Positions 31,960 to 44,000 of a stretch of DNA of 64,000 nt are shown here, piece by piece. The DNA is taken from assembly GCA_036971475.1 (NCBI GenBank), contig JBAIZL010000008.1, positions 5,683,501-5,747,500 on the forward strand, read 5' to 3'. The position numbers and the translations under genes are program-made. The notes beneath the pieces were generated by a model. The model was not told where the DNA came from. It made no database searches and saw only the letters and a list, made by a program, of their open reading frames with translations. This DNA comes from Prosapia bicincta. Its lineage: Eukaryota; Arthropoda; Insecta; Hemiptera; Cercopidae. How positions within the stretch are numbered: position 1 is the stretch's first letter; each line of letters opens with the position of its first letter.

Positions 31960-34545
31960 ATGGATGAACCACCGCTAAAACTAGAGCATTCGCAGTGTGC
32001 ACAAAATAAACCACCGGTGCGGCTAGAGCGTGAGTCGTTAGCATCACGATAATGAACCACCGGTGTGGCTAAAACGTTCGGCGCGCGTATCACGATAATG
32101 AATAAACCATCGGTGTGGCTAAAACGTTCGGCGCGCGTATCACGATAATGAATAAACCATCGGTGTGGCTAAAACGTTCGGCGCGCGTATCACGATAATG
32201 AATAAACCATCGGTGTGGCTAAAACGTTCGGCGCGCGTATCACGATAATGAATAAACTATCGGTAATGCTAGAGCATTCGCTACGTGCACCTTGATAAAG
32301 AATGACCCACCGGTGAGGCTAGAGCGTGCGTCGTTAGCACCACGATAATGAACCACCGGTGTGGCTAGAGCATTCGCCACGTGTACCTTAAATAAAGAAT
32401 GACCCGCCGGTGAGACTAGAGTGTGTGTTGTTAACACCACGATACTGAACCACTACTGTGGCTAAAGCTTTCGGGGCGCGCATCACGATAATGAATAAAC
32501 TATCGGTTATGCTAGAGCATTCGCCGCGTGCACCTTGATAAAGAATGACCCACCGGTGAGGCTAGAGCGTGCGTCGTTAGCACCACGATAATGAACCACC
32601 GGTGTGGCTAGAGCATTCGCCACGTGTACCTTAAATAAAGAATGACCCGCCGGTGAGACTAGAGTGTGTGTTGTTAACACCACGATACTGAACCACTACT
32701 GTGGCTAAAGCTTTCGGGGCGCGCATCACGATAATGAATAAACTATCGGTTATGCTAGAGCATTCGCCGCGTGCACCTTGATAAAGAATGACCCACCGGT
32801 GAGGCTAGAGCGTGCGTCGTTAGCACCACGATAATGAACCACCGGTGTGGCTAGAGCATTCGCCACGTGTACCTTAAATAAAGAATGACCCGCCGGTGAG
32901 ACTAGAGTGTGTGTTGTTAACACCACGATACTGAACCACTACTGTGGCTAAAGCTTTCGGGGCGCGCATCACGATAATGAATAAACTATCGGTTATGCTA
33001 GAGCATTCGCCGCGTGCACCTTGATAAAGAATGACCCACCGGTGAGGCTAGAGCGTGCGTCGTTAGCACCACGATAATGAACCACCGGTGTGGCTAGAGC
33101 ATTCGCCACGTGTACCTTAAATAAAGAATGACCCGCCGGTGAGACTAGAGTGTGTGTTGTTAACACCACGATACTGAACCACTACTGTGGCTAAAGCTTT
33201 CGGGGCGCGCATCACGATAATGAATAAACTATCGGTTATGCTAGAGCATTCGCCGCGTGCACCTTGATAAAGAATGACCCACCGGTGAGGCTAGAGCGTG
33301 CGTCGTTAGCACCACGATAATGAACCACCGGTGTGGCTAGAGCATTCGCCACGTGTACCTTAAATAAAGAATGACCCGCCGGTGAGACTAGAGTGTGTGT
33401 TGTTAACACCACGATACTGAACCACTACTGTGGCTAAAGCTTTCGGGGCGCGCATCACGATAATGAATAAACTATCGGTTATGCTAGAGCATTCGCCGCG
33501 TGCACCTTGATAAAGAATGAACCACCGGCGTGGCTAGATTGTGTGTTGTTAACACCACGATACTGAACCACTACTGTGGCTAAAGCTTTCGGGGCGCGCA
33601 TCACGATAATGAATAAACTATCGGTTATGCTAGAGCATTCGCCGCGTGCACCTTGATAAAGAATGACCACCGGTGAGGCTAGAGTGTGCGTCGTTAGCAC
33701 CACGATAATGAACCACCGGTGTGGCTAGAGCATTCGCCACGTGTACCTTAAATAAAGAATGACCCGCCGGTGAGACTAGAGTGTGTGTTGTTAACACCAC
33801 GATACTGAACCACTACTGTGGCTAAAGCTTTCGGGGCGCGCATCACGATAATGAATAAACTATCGGTTATGCTAGAGCATTCGCCGCGTGCACCTTGATA
33901 AAGAATGACCACCGGTGAGGCTAGAGTGTGTGTTGTTAACACCACGATACTGAACCACTACTGTGGCTAAAGCTTTCGGGGCGCGCATCACGATAATGAA
34001 TAAACTATCGGTTATGCTAGAGCATTCGCCGCGTGCACCTTGATAAAGAATGACCACCGGTGAGGCTAGAGTGTGTGTTGTTAACACCACGATACTGAAC
34101 CACTACTGTGGCTAAAGCTTTCGGGGCGCGCATCACGATAATGAATAAACTATCGGTTATGCTAGAGCATTCGCCGCGTGCACCTTGATAAAGAATGACC
34201 ACCGGTGAGGCTAGAGTGTGTGTTGTTAACACCACGATACTGAACCACTACTGTGGCTAAAGCTTTCGGGGCGCGCATCACGATAATGAATAAACTATCG
34301 GTTATGCTAGAGCATTCGCCGCGTGCACCTTGATAAAGACTGAACCACCGGCGTGGCTAGAACGTTCCTCGTATGCACCACGATAATGAATAAACAATCG
34401 GGGAGGCTAGAGCGTTCGCGGCTTGCACCATAATAATCAATAAGCCACTGGTGAAACTAGAGCCTTTGTCGCGGGCACCACGATAATGAATGAACCACAA
34501 GTGAGGCGGTGTGGACCACGAAAGAATAAACCACTGGTGACACTA
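31960..34545. repeat. Satellite with higher-order structure (~50-bp monomers, 243-bp HOR)
   Basis: Monomers of about 48-50 bp share (C/A)CCGGTG(T/A)GGCTAGAGC..TCG..GCACCACGATAATGAA. 32101-32260 is a simple 50-bp array. From about 32261 five monomers form a 243-bp higher-order unit (TCGGTTATGCTAGAGC recurs at 32503, 32746, 32989 and 33232). After 33476 the unit is shortened to 145 bp by loss of two monomers and repeated about four times. The edges (31960-32100 and 34340-34545) are degenerate monomers. Far GC-richer than its surroundings. Confidence 0.95.
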
Positions 34546-35100
34546 AAACGTTTGTACGTTAACGAACGACGACTTTAGTCTTATTTCATTCTATTCGTAT
34601 CTTTTTTCCTGGTTCTACCACACTTGTAATCTGTCACGTACTGTATTTTCTATTCACACTTGCAGCAAGCGTCCACCTAGACACGTTAGCTGCACGCGTG
34701 TATCTTAACGACTACGTTACAGCACGTTCTGCAGTACTTGGCAGCAAGTTGTATCATTGCCGAGTTTCTTCATTGTGCATGACGTTCCTCAGAGAGTCAC
34801 TCTGCTTCGCCTCCTCCATGAAATATTTAACTGATAGTCAAAGTGCCCATCGTTCACTGCGGATGACATCTCTCTAGTTATCTATAGACTCTTCTCTGGT
34901 TTTCAGCATTGACAGGAATAAATCAGCAATAAAGAGATCTCTTAGCAATAAAATTTACTTAGGGGCAGACAGGCTGAAGGAACAGCCTGAAGAAGTTAAT
35001 TTACGCCGTTGGGACAAAAATTTACATGTTATAAAAACATAACCTAAAAACGAACAAGTAGTATAAAGAAAACATTTTTAACATCGATTCATACTTCGGT
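34546..35100. other. Unassigned stretch
   Basis: No protein motif, tandem repeat or terminal repeat recognised. Confidence 0.5.
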
Positions 35101-35104
35101 TACA

Positions 35105-35550
35105 CAAAGAAAAAATTTTATTTTAGCGTTGACTAAATAATTACAAATAATATAAATAAAGTAACATAACCTATGCGTTAAAAGACCTGTTCTACCATAT
35201 AACATATAACATAAAAATCGGCCGTTTTATGAAATCATATGTTATCACTCAACCAAATGGGACGAAATAACTATATTGCATCCTTGCCCCTTTTGTGAAA
35301 AGCTTTTCTCTCGTATGAAACTAAAATTAATTCATTATTAAATTGGATTAATGAATCAATATTTGAAAAAAACTGTATTAACATCGAGTGCCATCCACTA
35401 TATAAGTTTAAGAAAATATATTTAAACTAGTGTGAGTTAATACAAATTATTTTATTATTGATTAAAAATTTGAACAAGATATACAGTATTTAGGGAGAGT
35501 GTGAACAAATAGAAAGAATTGAATAGAATAAATGTAAAATTGTATGTGTC
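35105..35550 (-). repeat. Dispersed repeat R1, copy 3
   Basis: Minus strand. It has CATATGATTTCATAAAACGG, GTTATAGGTTATGTTAC and ACTCTCCCTAAATAC landmarks in the family order, without the (TA)n insert. Confidence 0.7.
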
Positions 35551-35569
35551 TTTAAAGAGAGATTACACA

Positions 35570-35900
35570 TTTTTGCCAGTATCCAGCACAAAAGCGCCGA
35601 TTTCTGGATGTCTTTTGCTAGATGCTAGAGAAGTGGGTTGATGACAATTTCTATCAGCGATAAGTTTTTACGAATTTTTTTACTATGTTTTTACATTGTC
35701 TAGAACAGTTTAACAGAACACGCGCAGCGATGTCTTCTACATTGCACACCTTACATATCGGTGAATCGTTAAGGTGAAATCAATTTAGATAGCTTTCCGT
35801 TGCGTTAATTCGACTGAGATTTCATTGGACCCGAAGTCGTTTCTCCTTGAGAATGTGTAGCCATGGGATACCCCAGGCCTCTCTCTGCATGCGTCTGGAA
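35570..35900 (-). pseudogene. Decayed LINE C-terminal region (post-RNase H)
   Basis: The minus strand reads MQREAWGIPWLHILKEKRL, then a stop, then INATESYLN-stop-FHLNDSP, ICKVCNVED and ARVLLNCSRQ. The ESYL..FHL.DSP.C..C block followed by VLL.C is the same tail motif as at 26500 (TESYLLRFHLTDSP), so both are remnants of related Jockey-like elements. Stops and shifts show it is dead. Confidence 0.72.
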
Positions 35901-36045
35901 TGTTACAGCATTTCAACATTAATGTGATCTTTTTAAAAAGCATGTAATACTATAATATCATATTTGTACATTTTTATCTGCTTTGAATTATTTGTAACTA
36001 ACTACCTAACTCCAGACTCGCCAAGTCTACCATCACATGCATATA

Positions 36046-36268
36046 CCGTATACGCCAAAATAAACAGTACTGTACAGAAACAGTTGTAAAATTTTATTTA
36101 TAATTTACAAACACATACAACTAAAAAAAGTATACATCGATTATACTCAAACATGTTCTTTATTACCTCCGTTCAATTTGAGGCAACACTCGTACAGTTC
36201 TTGAAGGTTTTTCATCAATAAAACTACAGCTAATTCAGTTTCAGTATTGTTTATTTTGGCACATACGG
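36046..36268 (-). mobile_element. mariner-type MITE, 223 bp
   Basis: Terminal inverted repeats of about 27 bp: CCGTATACGCCAAAATAAAC at the left and CCGTATGTGCCAAAATAAAC inverted at the right, flanked by TA on each side (36044-36045, 36269-36270). It contains the last ~30 codons of a transposase on the minus strand. The rest of the gene is deleted. Confidence 0.85.
36147..36245 (-). pseudogene. mariner transposase C-terminal remnant
   Basis: It reads MKNLQELYECCLKLNGGNKE, then HV and a stop. mariner transposases end in a helix of the form RL..CI..NGG..EHL, which this fits. No DDE residues are present in the remaining piece. Confidence 0.65.
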
Positions 36269-36279
36269 TAAATGTTATT

Positions 36280-36560
36280 GTAAGGTTTCGAAATTCGATA
36301 TTTTCAACAACGCTGAGAGTGTAACACTAAAACTTAGACGATATATCTTTAAAAACCTAAATATTCAGTGTAGATTTTGGTTGAGCCCTGGATCTACCAA
36401 AAAAATGTAGGGTTCGAAATTTTATTTTCATAACAACGCTAGTGTGTAGGCCTAAAACTTTAAAAAAAAAAATCTAATTTAAAAACCTAATAAGAACGTA
36501 TTAAGATTATTTTGCCTATACTTGGTGTAGGTTTTGGTTGAGCCTTGGAGCAGGGAAAAC
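36280..36560. repeat. Tandem duplication of ~160 bp
   Basis: GGTTTCGAAATTCGATATTT...CAACGCTGAGAGTGTA...TAGATTTTGGTTGAGCCCTGG is repeated as GGGTTCGAAATTTTATTTTC...CAACGCTAGTGTGTA...TAGGTTTTGGTTGAGCCTTGG. The two copies are diverged. Confidence 0.7.
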
Positions 36561-37580
36561 CTATAGCCTTCCTCTCTGTTTCGCTTCTGAGTCACCTTCT
36601 AGTTTTATTACTACGAGCATATAATTCTTTTTATAAAACATAAAATGAATATTTTCATCAGTTATTTGAAACCTACTTAAAAAGTTATAGGTAATGGTGT
36701 CAACACATTTACTATAATTTTGGCTCCATATAATACTCAATATAACTTATCTGGTATTAAAAGCTAATTTTAAACGTAATATAGTCGAGTTTGGTAATAT
36801 TTTTCATCGTAATTTCTAAAAAGTCGGGAAGGGGGTTCTGTGGCTGTCTGTTGTTTTTTTTATCGTATGTCCTGACATGGCCCTATCATGTGGCTACAAT
36901 CGCTCGACTCTAGATTAGCTATCGATGTTCAGTTCTGTGGTTAACTCTCCCAGAATACCTTTTATCTTTTTGTGTCGAAATCTCTTGGCCTTATCCGTTG
37001 CAGAGGAGGCTAACAGGAAGCCTTGTGAGCCTATTGTTCAGCGTGGTCTAGTAGTATCTGCCTAAACAGGAACTAGGTTCTATACAAGGAACCCCTTATC
37101 TAGACGGGTGTTATGCTTCTACCATCGTGACGTCATTCCTACAAATATAACAGTTATTGTGCCTTTCGGCTTCAGATTGAAGCCCAGACTTAGACGTAAA
37201 AGAACACACTCCCCTTCAAATGAAATAGGTTTAGTAGTCTTGGGAGTGCCTACAGAAGTGAGAACTTTTATAGCCTACAGAAATTTTAAATTGAGTAAGA
37301 CATTTAATCTTGCGTATTGAGAAATTACCTAAGCCTTTGTTATAATATAAGGAACAATAATACAGAATTTTTACATTAAACATCGACATTTGAATTACAA
37401 TTGAAAAATTAGAGCTAATAGTTTTGCAATATTTTCAATGAAAATCGACAAAAATATCAATGAAAACGTTTTTCAATCAATATTTATATCTTTATTTGAG
37501 GAATGTATTTAACAAAGACTAATATTTACTGTAGTTAATAATAAAATAATGTAGGCAACAAAAAGATTTTTAACGAATAC
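36560..37580. other. Unassigned stretch
   Basis: It contains a 70-codon plus-strand frame at 37108-37320 (MLCFYHRDVIPTNITVIVPF...) with no recognised family and no supporting signals. Confidence 0.4.
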
Positions 37581-38044
37581 AGTACATTTTTTTAACAAAA
37601 TTAATTTGAGGTCAGTTCGTAAAAAGTTTCAGACGCCCGTAAGAATGTTTAATTTAAAAAATGAGATTAAAAATACATTAGTTATTATTGAGATTTATCA
37701 AATTTCCAATAAATTAATATACTCATTAACTGATTACATTTTTAACCTATGCATTAAATCGGCTGTTCTACCACATAACCTAAACATAAAATCAGATGTT
37801 TTATGAAATCACATGTTACCACTAATTTTAAGCCAAATGGGATGAAATTACTGTATTGCATGCCTTGCCCCTTTTGTGAAAAAATTGCCTCCCATACAAA
37901 ACTAAAATTAATTAATTAAATTTAATTAATATTTGAAAAACAGTATTAAAATCAAGTGCCATCCAACTCAAGTTAAAAATATTGTATTTGAATTTGAGTG
38001 GCCCAATAAAAAAGTATTTTATTAACGATTGAAAATTTGAACAA

Positions 38045-38106
<62 letters not shown>

Positions 38107-38125
38107 GTGTGAATTAACAAAAGTA
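37580..38125 (-). repeat. Dispersed repeat R1, copy 4, with (TA)n
   Basis: Minus-strand copy with ATGATTTCATAAAACATCTG, AGGGGCAAGGCATGCAATAC and CTTGTTCAAATTTTCAATCG landmarks. A (TA)n tract lies at 38047-38103, exactly where the copies at 28.4 and 51.0 kb have ATATATAAAT. Confidence 0.72.
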
Positions 38126-38239
38126 ATTTAATAAATAGGCTTATTTTGTCTAAACATAGGCTACATTTTAACTTACTACTAGTGTTCAATACGTAAAGTA
38201 ACATAACCTTCAAATAATAAAAATAAATGTCGCATAAAA

Positions 38240-39580
38240 ACATACTTTATCACATATTCTAATGAAGTATACGATATAGTATTGTATAAGCAATTGCATT
38301 TGAAAATGATTTAAATATAACGTCGAAACAAGGAAACAACTTATAATTTAAAACTATATCAGTTGTTTGCGTTTACCTACTGCCATTTTTGGCTATCGGA
38401 AATCTTCGTGATAACTCGTTGAGCTCTGGATTGTTACAGATTGTCGTCGGAATTCCTATGTGAAGACGTTACGTTTTACCGATTGACAGCAAGTAAATGT
38501 TTTTATTTGCTGCGTCCATAAGACGTCTCACTTAGAAGGAAACCGAAGGAGCGTAAATTCCAATGTAGGTGTCTTCTTGGACACATCTACAGTGTTCTAG
38601 CTTTCGTCGTTAGGTGTCGTTTTAGCAAAACACTTTGGACGAATTTTCACAAGTCGGACAAGTTTTATTGAAATCGTTGCGTATTTGGATGTAACGTAAT
38701 TTATTTTTAACGCTTTGTTTAATTCAAACATTTAATCAGCTGTTAGCATATTCATTACTGTTACAGCTTGTGTTATGGATACAGATATGCAAACATTAGA
38801 ATGTAAACTGCTTGGATTTTAGAACAACTGTTGTTTATTTAAAGTAGAATAAAGGTAAACATGTAAAATTAGAAATATCTTTCCATCCAAATATTTTAGA
38901 CTATACATTCAATTTTGATTGTTTAATTTTGACCTGTTTTATTAGGCCTTTTTCCTTAGATATTTTTGACAAGTTAAATATATATTTATTTAGTTCCTTT
39001 CTTTGGCCTGTGTGTATGTATCCCTCTTCTGTCGTTATGTGCGTGTGTACATCATTTTCTGTATCTATCTGTATGCCGTGACCGTTCTGTGGCTGTAGGA
39101 AATCCTACTCCAGTTGTCTTCTTGCTGGGTAGCCAATTCCTTTAACTTGTCACAGCTTTCCATTCAATATTCAACCAGGTACTACATAGAACCGTAATTG
39201 ACAGACTGCCATTATTCCCATTATGACATTGCAACTCACGGCTTTTACCCTGTAGTCTTACAAATACCTTATTAATTTTAATTTGGTTTTCCATATTTTC
39301 AGCGTACTTATTGTAATTCCTGTTGAACCTTATCACTGCCGTTTCTTTTTTATTTTCGATTTGTATTTCGGATGCTGTCATTGTAATGATAACAGAATTT
39401 TACTTTAATTCAACATTTGTTATATTATCTATTAAAGTCAATGTTTACTTGACCGAACAAACAATCCCGTACTTTCGATATAATTAGTTTATCCGGACCG
39501 TTTCCGTTAATGCACGATGTTATATCTTAATTCAGCGTTTGACGTGTCCATTTTGTTAGGCACTTAGGTAACTATTTGAT
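38240..39580. other. Unassigned stretch before the 35-bp array
   Basis: Less AT-rich between 38360 and 38700. No family motif was recognised. A 79-codon minus-strand frame is listed separately. Confidence 0.4.
39142..39381 (-). CDS. Hypothetical 79-residue open frame
   Basis: It starts MTASEIQIENKKETAVIRFN and ends with an ATG-to-stop frame of balanced composition, with charged residues and no low complexity. This is better than most frames here. I recognise no domain. It could be a short exon or chance. No splice or promoter signals were established. Confidence 0.2.
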   Translation of the reverse strand: MTASEIQIENKKETAVIRFNRNYNKYAENMENQIKINKVFVRLQGKSRELQCHNGNNGSLSITVLCSTWLNIEWKAVTS

Positions 39581-39584
39581 AGAG

Positions 39585-40688
39585 GAGTTTTGGTATTGGC
39601 AAAATAGTTTTTATAGAGGTATGGGTATTGGCAGTAAGTAGTTTGATATAGATGTCTGGGTATTGGCAGTAAATAGTTTGGTATAGTGGTCTGGGGTATT
39701 GGCAGTAAGTAGTTTGATATAGATGTCTGGGTATTGGCAGTAAATAGTTTGGTATAGTGGTCTGGGGTATTGGCAGTAAATAGTTTGGTATAGTGGTCTG
39801 GGGTACTGGCAGTAAATAGTTTGGTATAGTGGTCTGGGGTATTGACAGTAAATAGATTTGTATAGTGGTCTGGGGTGTTGGTAGTAAATAGTTAGGTATT
39901 ATGGTCTGGGGTATTGGCAGTAAATAGTGTGATATAGATGTCTTGGTATTGGCAGTAAATAGTTTGGTATAGTCGTATGGAGTATTGGCAGTAAATAGTT
40001 TGGTATAGCTGTCTAGGTATTGGCAGTAAATAGTTTGATATAGATGTCTGGGTATTGGCAGTAAATAGTTTGGTATAGACGTCTGGGTATTGGCAGTAAA
40101 TAGTTTGGTATAGATGTCTGGGTATTGGCAGTAAATAGTTTGATACAGATATCTGGGTATTGGCAGTAAATAGTTTGGTATAGATGTCTGGGTATTGGCA
40201 GTAAATAGTTTGGTATCGATGTCTGGGTATTGGCAGTAAATGTATTGGTATAGATATCTCGGTATTGGCAGTATATAGTTTGGTATAGATGTCTTGGTAT
40301 TGACAGTAAATAGTTTGGTATAGTCATATGGGGTATTGCCAGTAAATAGTTTAGTATAGATGTCTGGGCATTGGCAGTAAATAGTTTGGTATAGATGTCT
40401 GGGTATTGGCAGTAAATAGTTTGATATAGATGTCTGGGTATTGGCAGTAAATATATTGGTATAGATATCTGGGTATTGGCATATAGTTTGTTATAGATGT
40501 CTGGGTATTGGCAGTAAATGGTTTAGTATAGATGTCTGGGCATTGGCAGTAAATATATTGGTATAGATATCTGGATGATGGCAGTATATAGTTTGGTATA
40601 GATGTCTTGGTATTTTCAGTAAATAGTTTGGTATAGTCGTATGGGGTATTGGCAGTAAATAGTTTGGTATAGATGTCTGGGCATTGGC
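39585..40688. repeat. 35-bp minisatellite array, left block
   Basis: Unit TATTGGCAGTAAATAGTTTG followed by GTATAGATGTCTGGG, period 35 bp. Variants of the second half include GTATAGTGGTCTGGGG (36 bp) in the first 350 bp. Because 35 is not a multiple of three and the minus strand of the unit has no stop, all three minus frames stay open; the resulting IYCQYPDIYTK-type peptides are artefacts. Confidence 0.97.
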
Positions 40689-41089
40689 AATAACTAGTTA
40701 CCATGGTACGTTAGAAATGAAGACCTGCACCGGGATCTGAAAATCAAATTTGTTATAGATGAGGTTAAGGTTTATGCCTCTAAGTATTTACATAGACTGC
40801 ATATACATCCTAATCAGGAGATTGAGCCAGTCCTTGATGTGACTAGGCATGTCCGCCGTCTACAAAGAACTAGAACACATGATTTGGCCACTTTAGAACA
40901 AAGAGAAACTTAAGTTTTCCAACACCATTTTTTTTTCTCTATAAATGAAAGTCATTAGTCAGTTGCTTCAACTGGTCATGACAAAGGGAGGTGTTTTTAG
41001 TGAGTAAGAATCTCACACTGTTGCGTAATACGGATTGCGCAGCGTCTTTTTGAAGATTTTCACCTACCCATTAAAAAAAATAACTAGTT
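40689..41089 (+). mobile_element. 5'-truncated Jockey-like LINE inserted in the minisatellite
   Basis: The insertion holds 71 codons of the C-terminus, a 3' UTR of about 155 bp and a terminal A8 run. It is flanked by an exact 11-bp duplication AATAACTAGTT (40689-40699 and 41079-41089), whose sequence is that of a variant of the host repeat (GGCAATAACTAGTTTGG). 5' truncation, poly(A) and duplication together are the signature of target-primed reverse transcription. It is therefore younger than the array at this point. Confidence 0.9.
40701..40913 (+). pseudogene. Jockey-like reverse transcriptase protein, C-terminal 70 residues
   Basis: The frame is open from the truncation point to TAA at 40911. 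It starts PWYVRNEDLHRDLKI and continues with IDEVKVYASKYLHRLHIHPN and VRRLQRTRTHDL. The PW(Y/F)VRN..(I/L)HRDL motif, followed by a helix and H.N, is the conserved end of Jockey-clade pol proteins. There are no stops or shifts within the fragment, so the insertion is recent. The polymerase and endonuclease domains are missing through 5' truncation. Confidence 0.88.
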
Positions 41090-44000
41090 TGGTATAGATG
41101 TCTGGGTATTGGCAGTAAATAATTTGGTATAGATGTCTGGGTATTGGCAGTAAATAGTTTGGTATAGATATCTGGGTATTGGCAGTAAATAGTTTATTAT
41201 AGATGTCTGGGTATTGGCAGTAAATAGTTTGATATAGTCGTATGGAGTATTGGCAGTAAATAGTTTGGTATAGCTGTCTAGGTATTGGCAGTAAATAGTT
41301 TGATATAGATGTCTGGGTATTGGCAGTAAATAGTTTGGTATAGACGTCTGGGTATTGGCAGTAAATAGTTTGGTATAGATGTCTGGGTATTGGCAGTAAA
41401 TAGTTTGATATAGATGTCTGGGTATTGGCAGTAAATAGTTTGGTATAGATTTCTGGGTATTGGCAGTAAATAGTTTGGTATAGATGTCTGGGTATTGGCA
41501 GTATATGTATTGGTATAGATATCTCGGTATTGGCAGGATATAGTTTGGTATAGATGTCTTGGTATTGACAGTAAATAGTTTGGTATAGTCGTATGGGGTA
41601 TTGGCAGTAAATAGTTTGGTATAGATGTCTGGGCATTGGCAGTAAATAGTTTGGTATAGATGTCTGGGTATTGGCAGTAAATAGTTTGATATAGATGTCT
41701 GGGTATTGGCAGTAAATATATTGGTATAGATATCTGGGTATTGGCAGTAAATAGTTTGGTATATAGGACTAGGTATTGGTAGTAAATAGTTTGGTATATA
41801 GGACTAGGTATTGGCAGTAAATAGTTTGGTATATAGGACTAGGTATTGGCTGTAAATAGTTTGATATAGATGTCTGGGTATTGACAGTAAATAGTTTGAT
41901 ATAGATGTCTGGGTATTGGCAGTAAATAGTATGGTATAGATGTCTGGGTATTGGCAGTAAATATATTGGTATAGATATCTCGGTATTGGCAGTATATAGT
42001 TTGGTATAGATGTCTTGGTATTGACAGTAAATAGTTTGGTATAGTTGTATGGGGTATTGGCAGTAAATAGTTTGGTATAGATGTCTGGGCATTGGCAGTA
42101 AATAGTTTGGTATAGATGTCTGGGTATTGGCAGTAAATAGTTTGATATAGATGTCTGGGTATTGGGAGTAAATAGTTTGATATAGATGTCTGGGTATTGG
42201 CAGTAAATAGTTTGATATAGATGTCTGGGTATTGGCAGTCAATATATTGGTATAGATATCTGGGTAATGGCAGTAAATAGTTTGGTATAGCTGTCTGGGT
42301 ATTGGCAGTTAATAGTTTGGTATGGATGTCTGGGTATTGGCAGTAAATAGTTTGGATAGATGTCTGGGTATTGGCAGTAAATATATTGGTATAGATATCT
42401 GGGTATTGGCAGTATATAGTTTGGTATAGATGTCTTGGTATTGGCAGTAAATAGTTTGGTATAGTGATCTGGGGTATTGGCAGTAAATAGTTTGGTATAG
42501 TGGTCTAGGGTATTGGTAGTAAATAGTTAGGTATTGTGGTCTGGGGTATTGGTAGTAAATAGTTTGGTATAGGTGTCTGGGTATTGGCAATAAATAGTTT
42601 GGTGTAGATGTCCGGGTATTGGCAGTAAATTTATTGGTATAGATATCTGGGTATTGGTAGTAAATAGTTTGATATAGATGTCTTGGTATTGGCAATAAAT
42701 AGTTTGGTATAGATGTCTGGGTATTAACAGTAAATAGTTTGGTATGTAGGACTAGGTATTGGCAGTAAATAGTTTGGTAATTAGGACTAGGTATTGGTAG
42801 TAAATAGTTAGGTATTGTGGTCTGGGGTATTGGTAGTAAATAGTTTGGTATAGATGTCTGGGTATTGGCAGTAAATAGTTTGGTGTAGATGTCCGGGTAT
42901 TGGCAGTAAATTTATTGGTACAGATATCTGGGTATTGGTAGTAAATAGTTTGATATAGATGTCTTGGTATTGGCAATAAATAGTTTGGTATAGATGTCTG
43001 GGTATTGACAGTAAATATTTTGGTATATAGGACTAGGTATTGGCAGTAAATAGTTTAGTATATAGGACTAGGTATTGGCAGGAAATAGTTTGGTATATAG
43101 GACTAGGTATTGGCAGTAAATAGTTTGGTATATAGGACTAGGTATTGGCAGTAAATAGTTTGGTATTAGGACTAGGTATTGGCAGTTAATAGTTTGGTAT
43201 ATAGGACTAGGTATTGGCAGTAAATAGTTTGGTGTATAGGACTAGGTCTTGGCAATAAATAGTTTGGTATACAGGACTAGGTATTGGCAGTAAATAGTTT
43301 GGTATATAGGACTAGGTATTGGCTGTAAATAGTTTGATATAGGTGTCTGGGTATTGACAGTAAATAGTTTGGTATGTAGGACTAGGTATTGGCTGTAAAT
43401 AGTTTGGTATGTAGGACTAGGTATTGGCTGCAAATAGTTTGGTATGTAGGAGTAGGTATTGGCAGTGAATAGTTTGGTATATAGGACTAGGTATTGGCAG
43501 TAAATAGTTTGGTATATAGGACTAGGTATTGGCAGTAAATAGTTTGGTATATAGGACTAGGTATTGGTAGTAAATAGTTTGGTATATAGGACTAGGTATT
43601 GGCAGTAAATAGTTTGATATAGATGTCTGGGTATTGACAGTAAATAGTTTGATATAGATGTCTTGGTATTGGCAATAAATAGTTTGGTATAGATGTCTGG
43701 GTATTGACAGTAAATATTTTGGTATATAGGACTAGGTATTGGCAGTAAATAGTTTGATATATAGGACTAGGTATTGGCTGTAAATAGTTTGATATAGATG
43801 TCTGGGTATTGGCAGTAAATAGTTTGGTATATAGGACTAGGTATTGGCAGTAAATAGTTTGGTATATAGGACTAGGTATTGGCAGTAAATAGTTTGGTAT
43901 ATAGGACTGGGTATTAGCAGTAAATAGTTTGGTATATAGGACTAGGTATTGGCTGTAAATAGTTTGATATAGATGTCTGGGTATTGACAGTAAATAGTTT

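Noticed and set aside
32240..34235. Repeated minus-strand frames MVLTTHTLASPV...
   Set aside because: They lie wholly inside the higher-order satellite and repeat with its 145-bp and 243-bp periods, with frame breaks at each unit.
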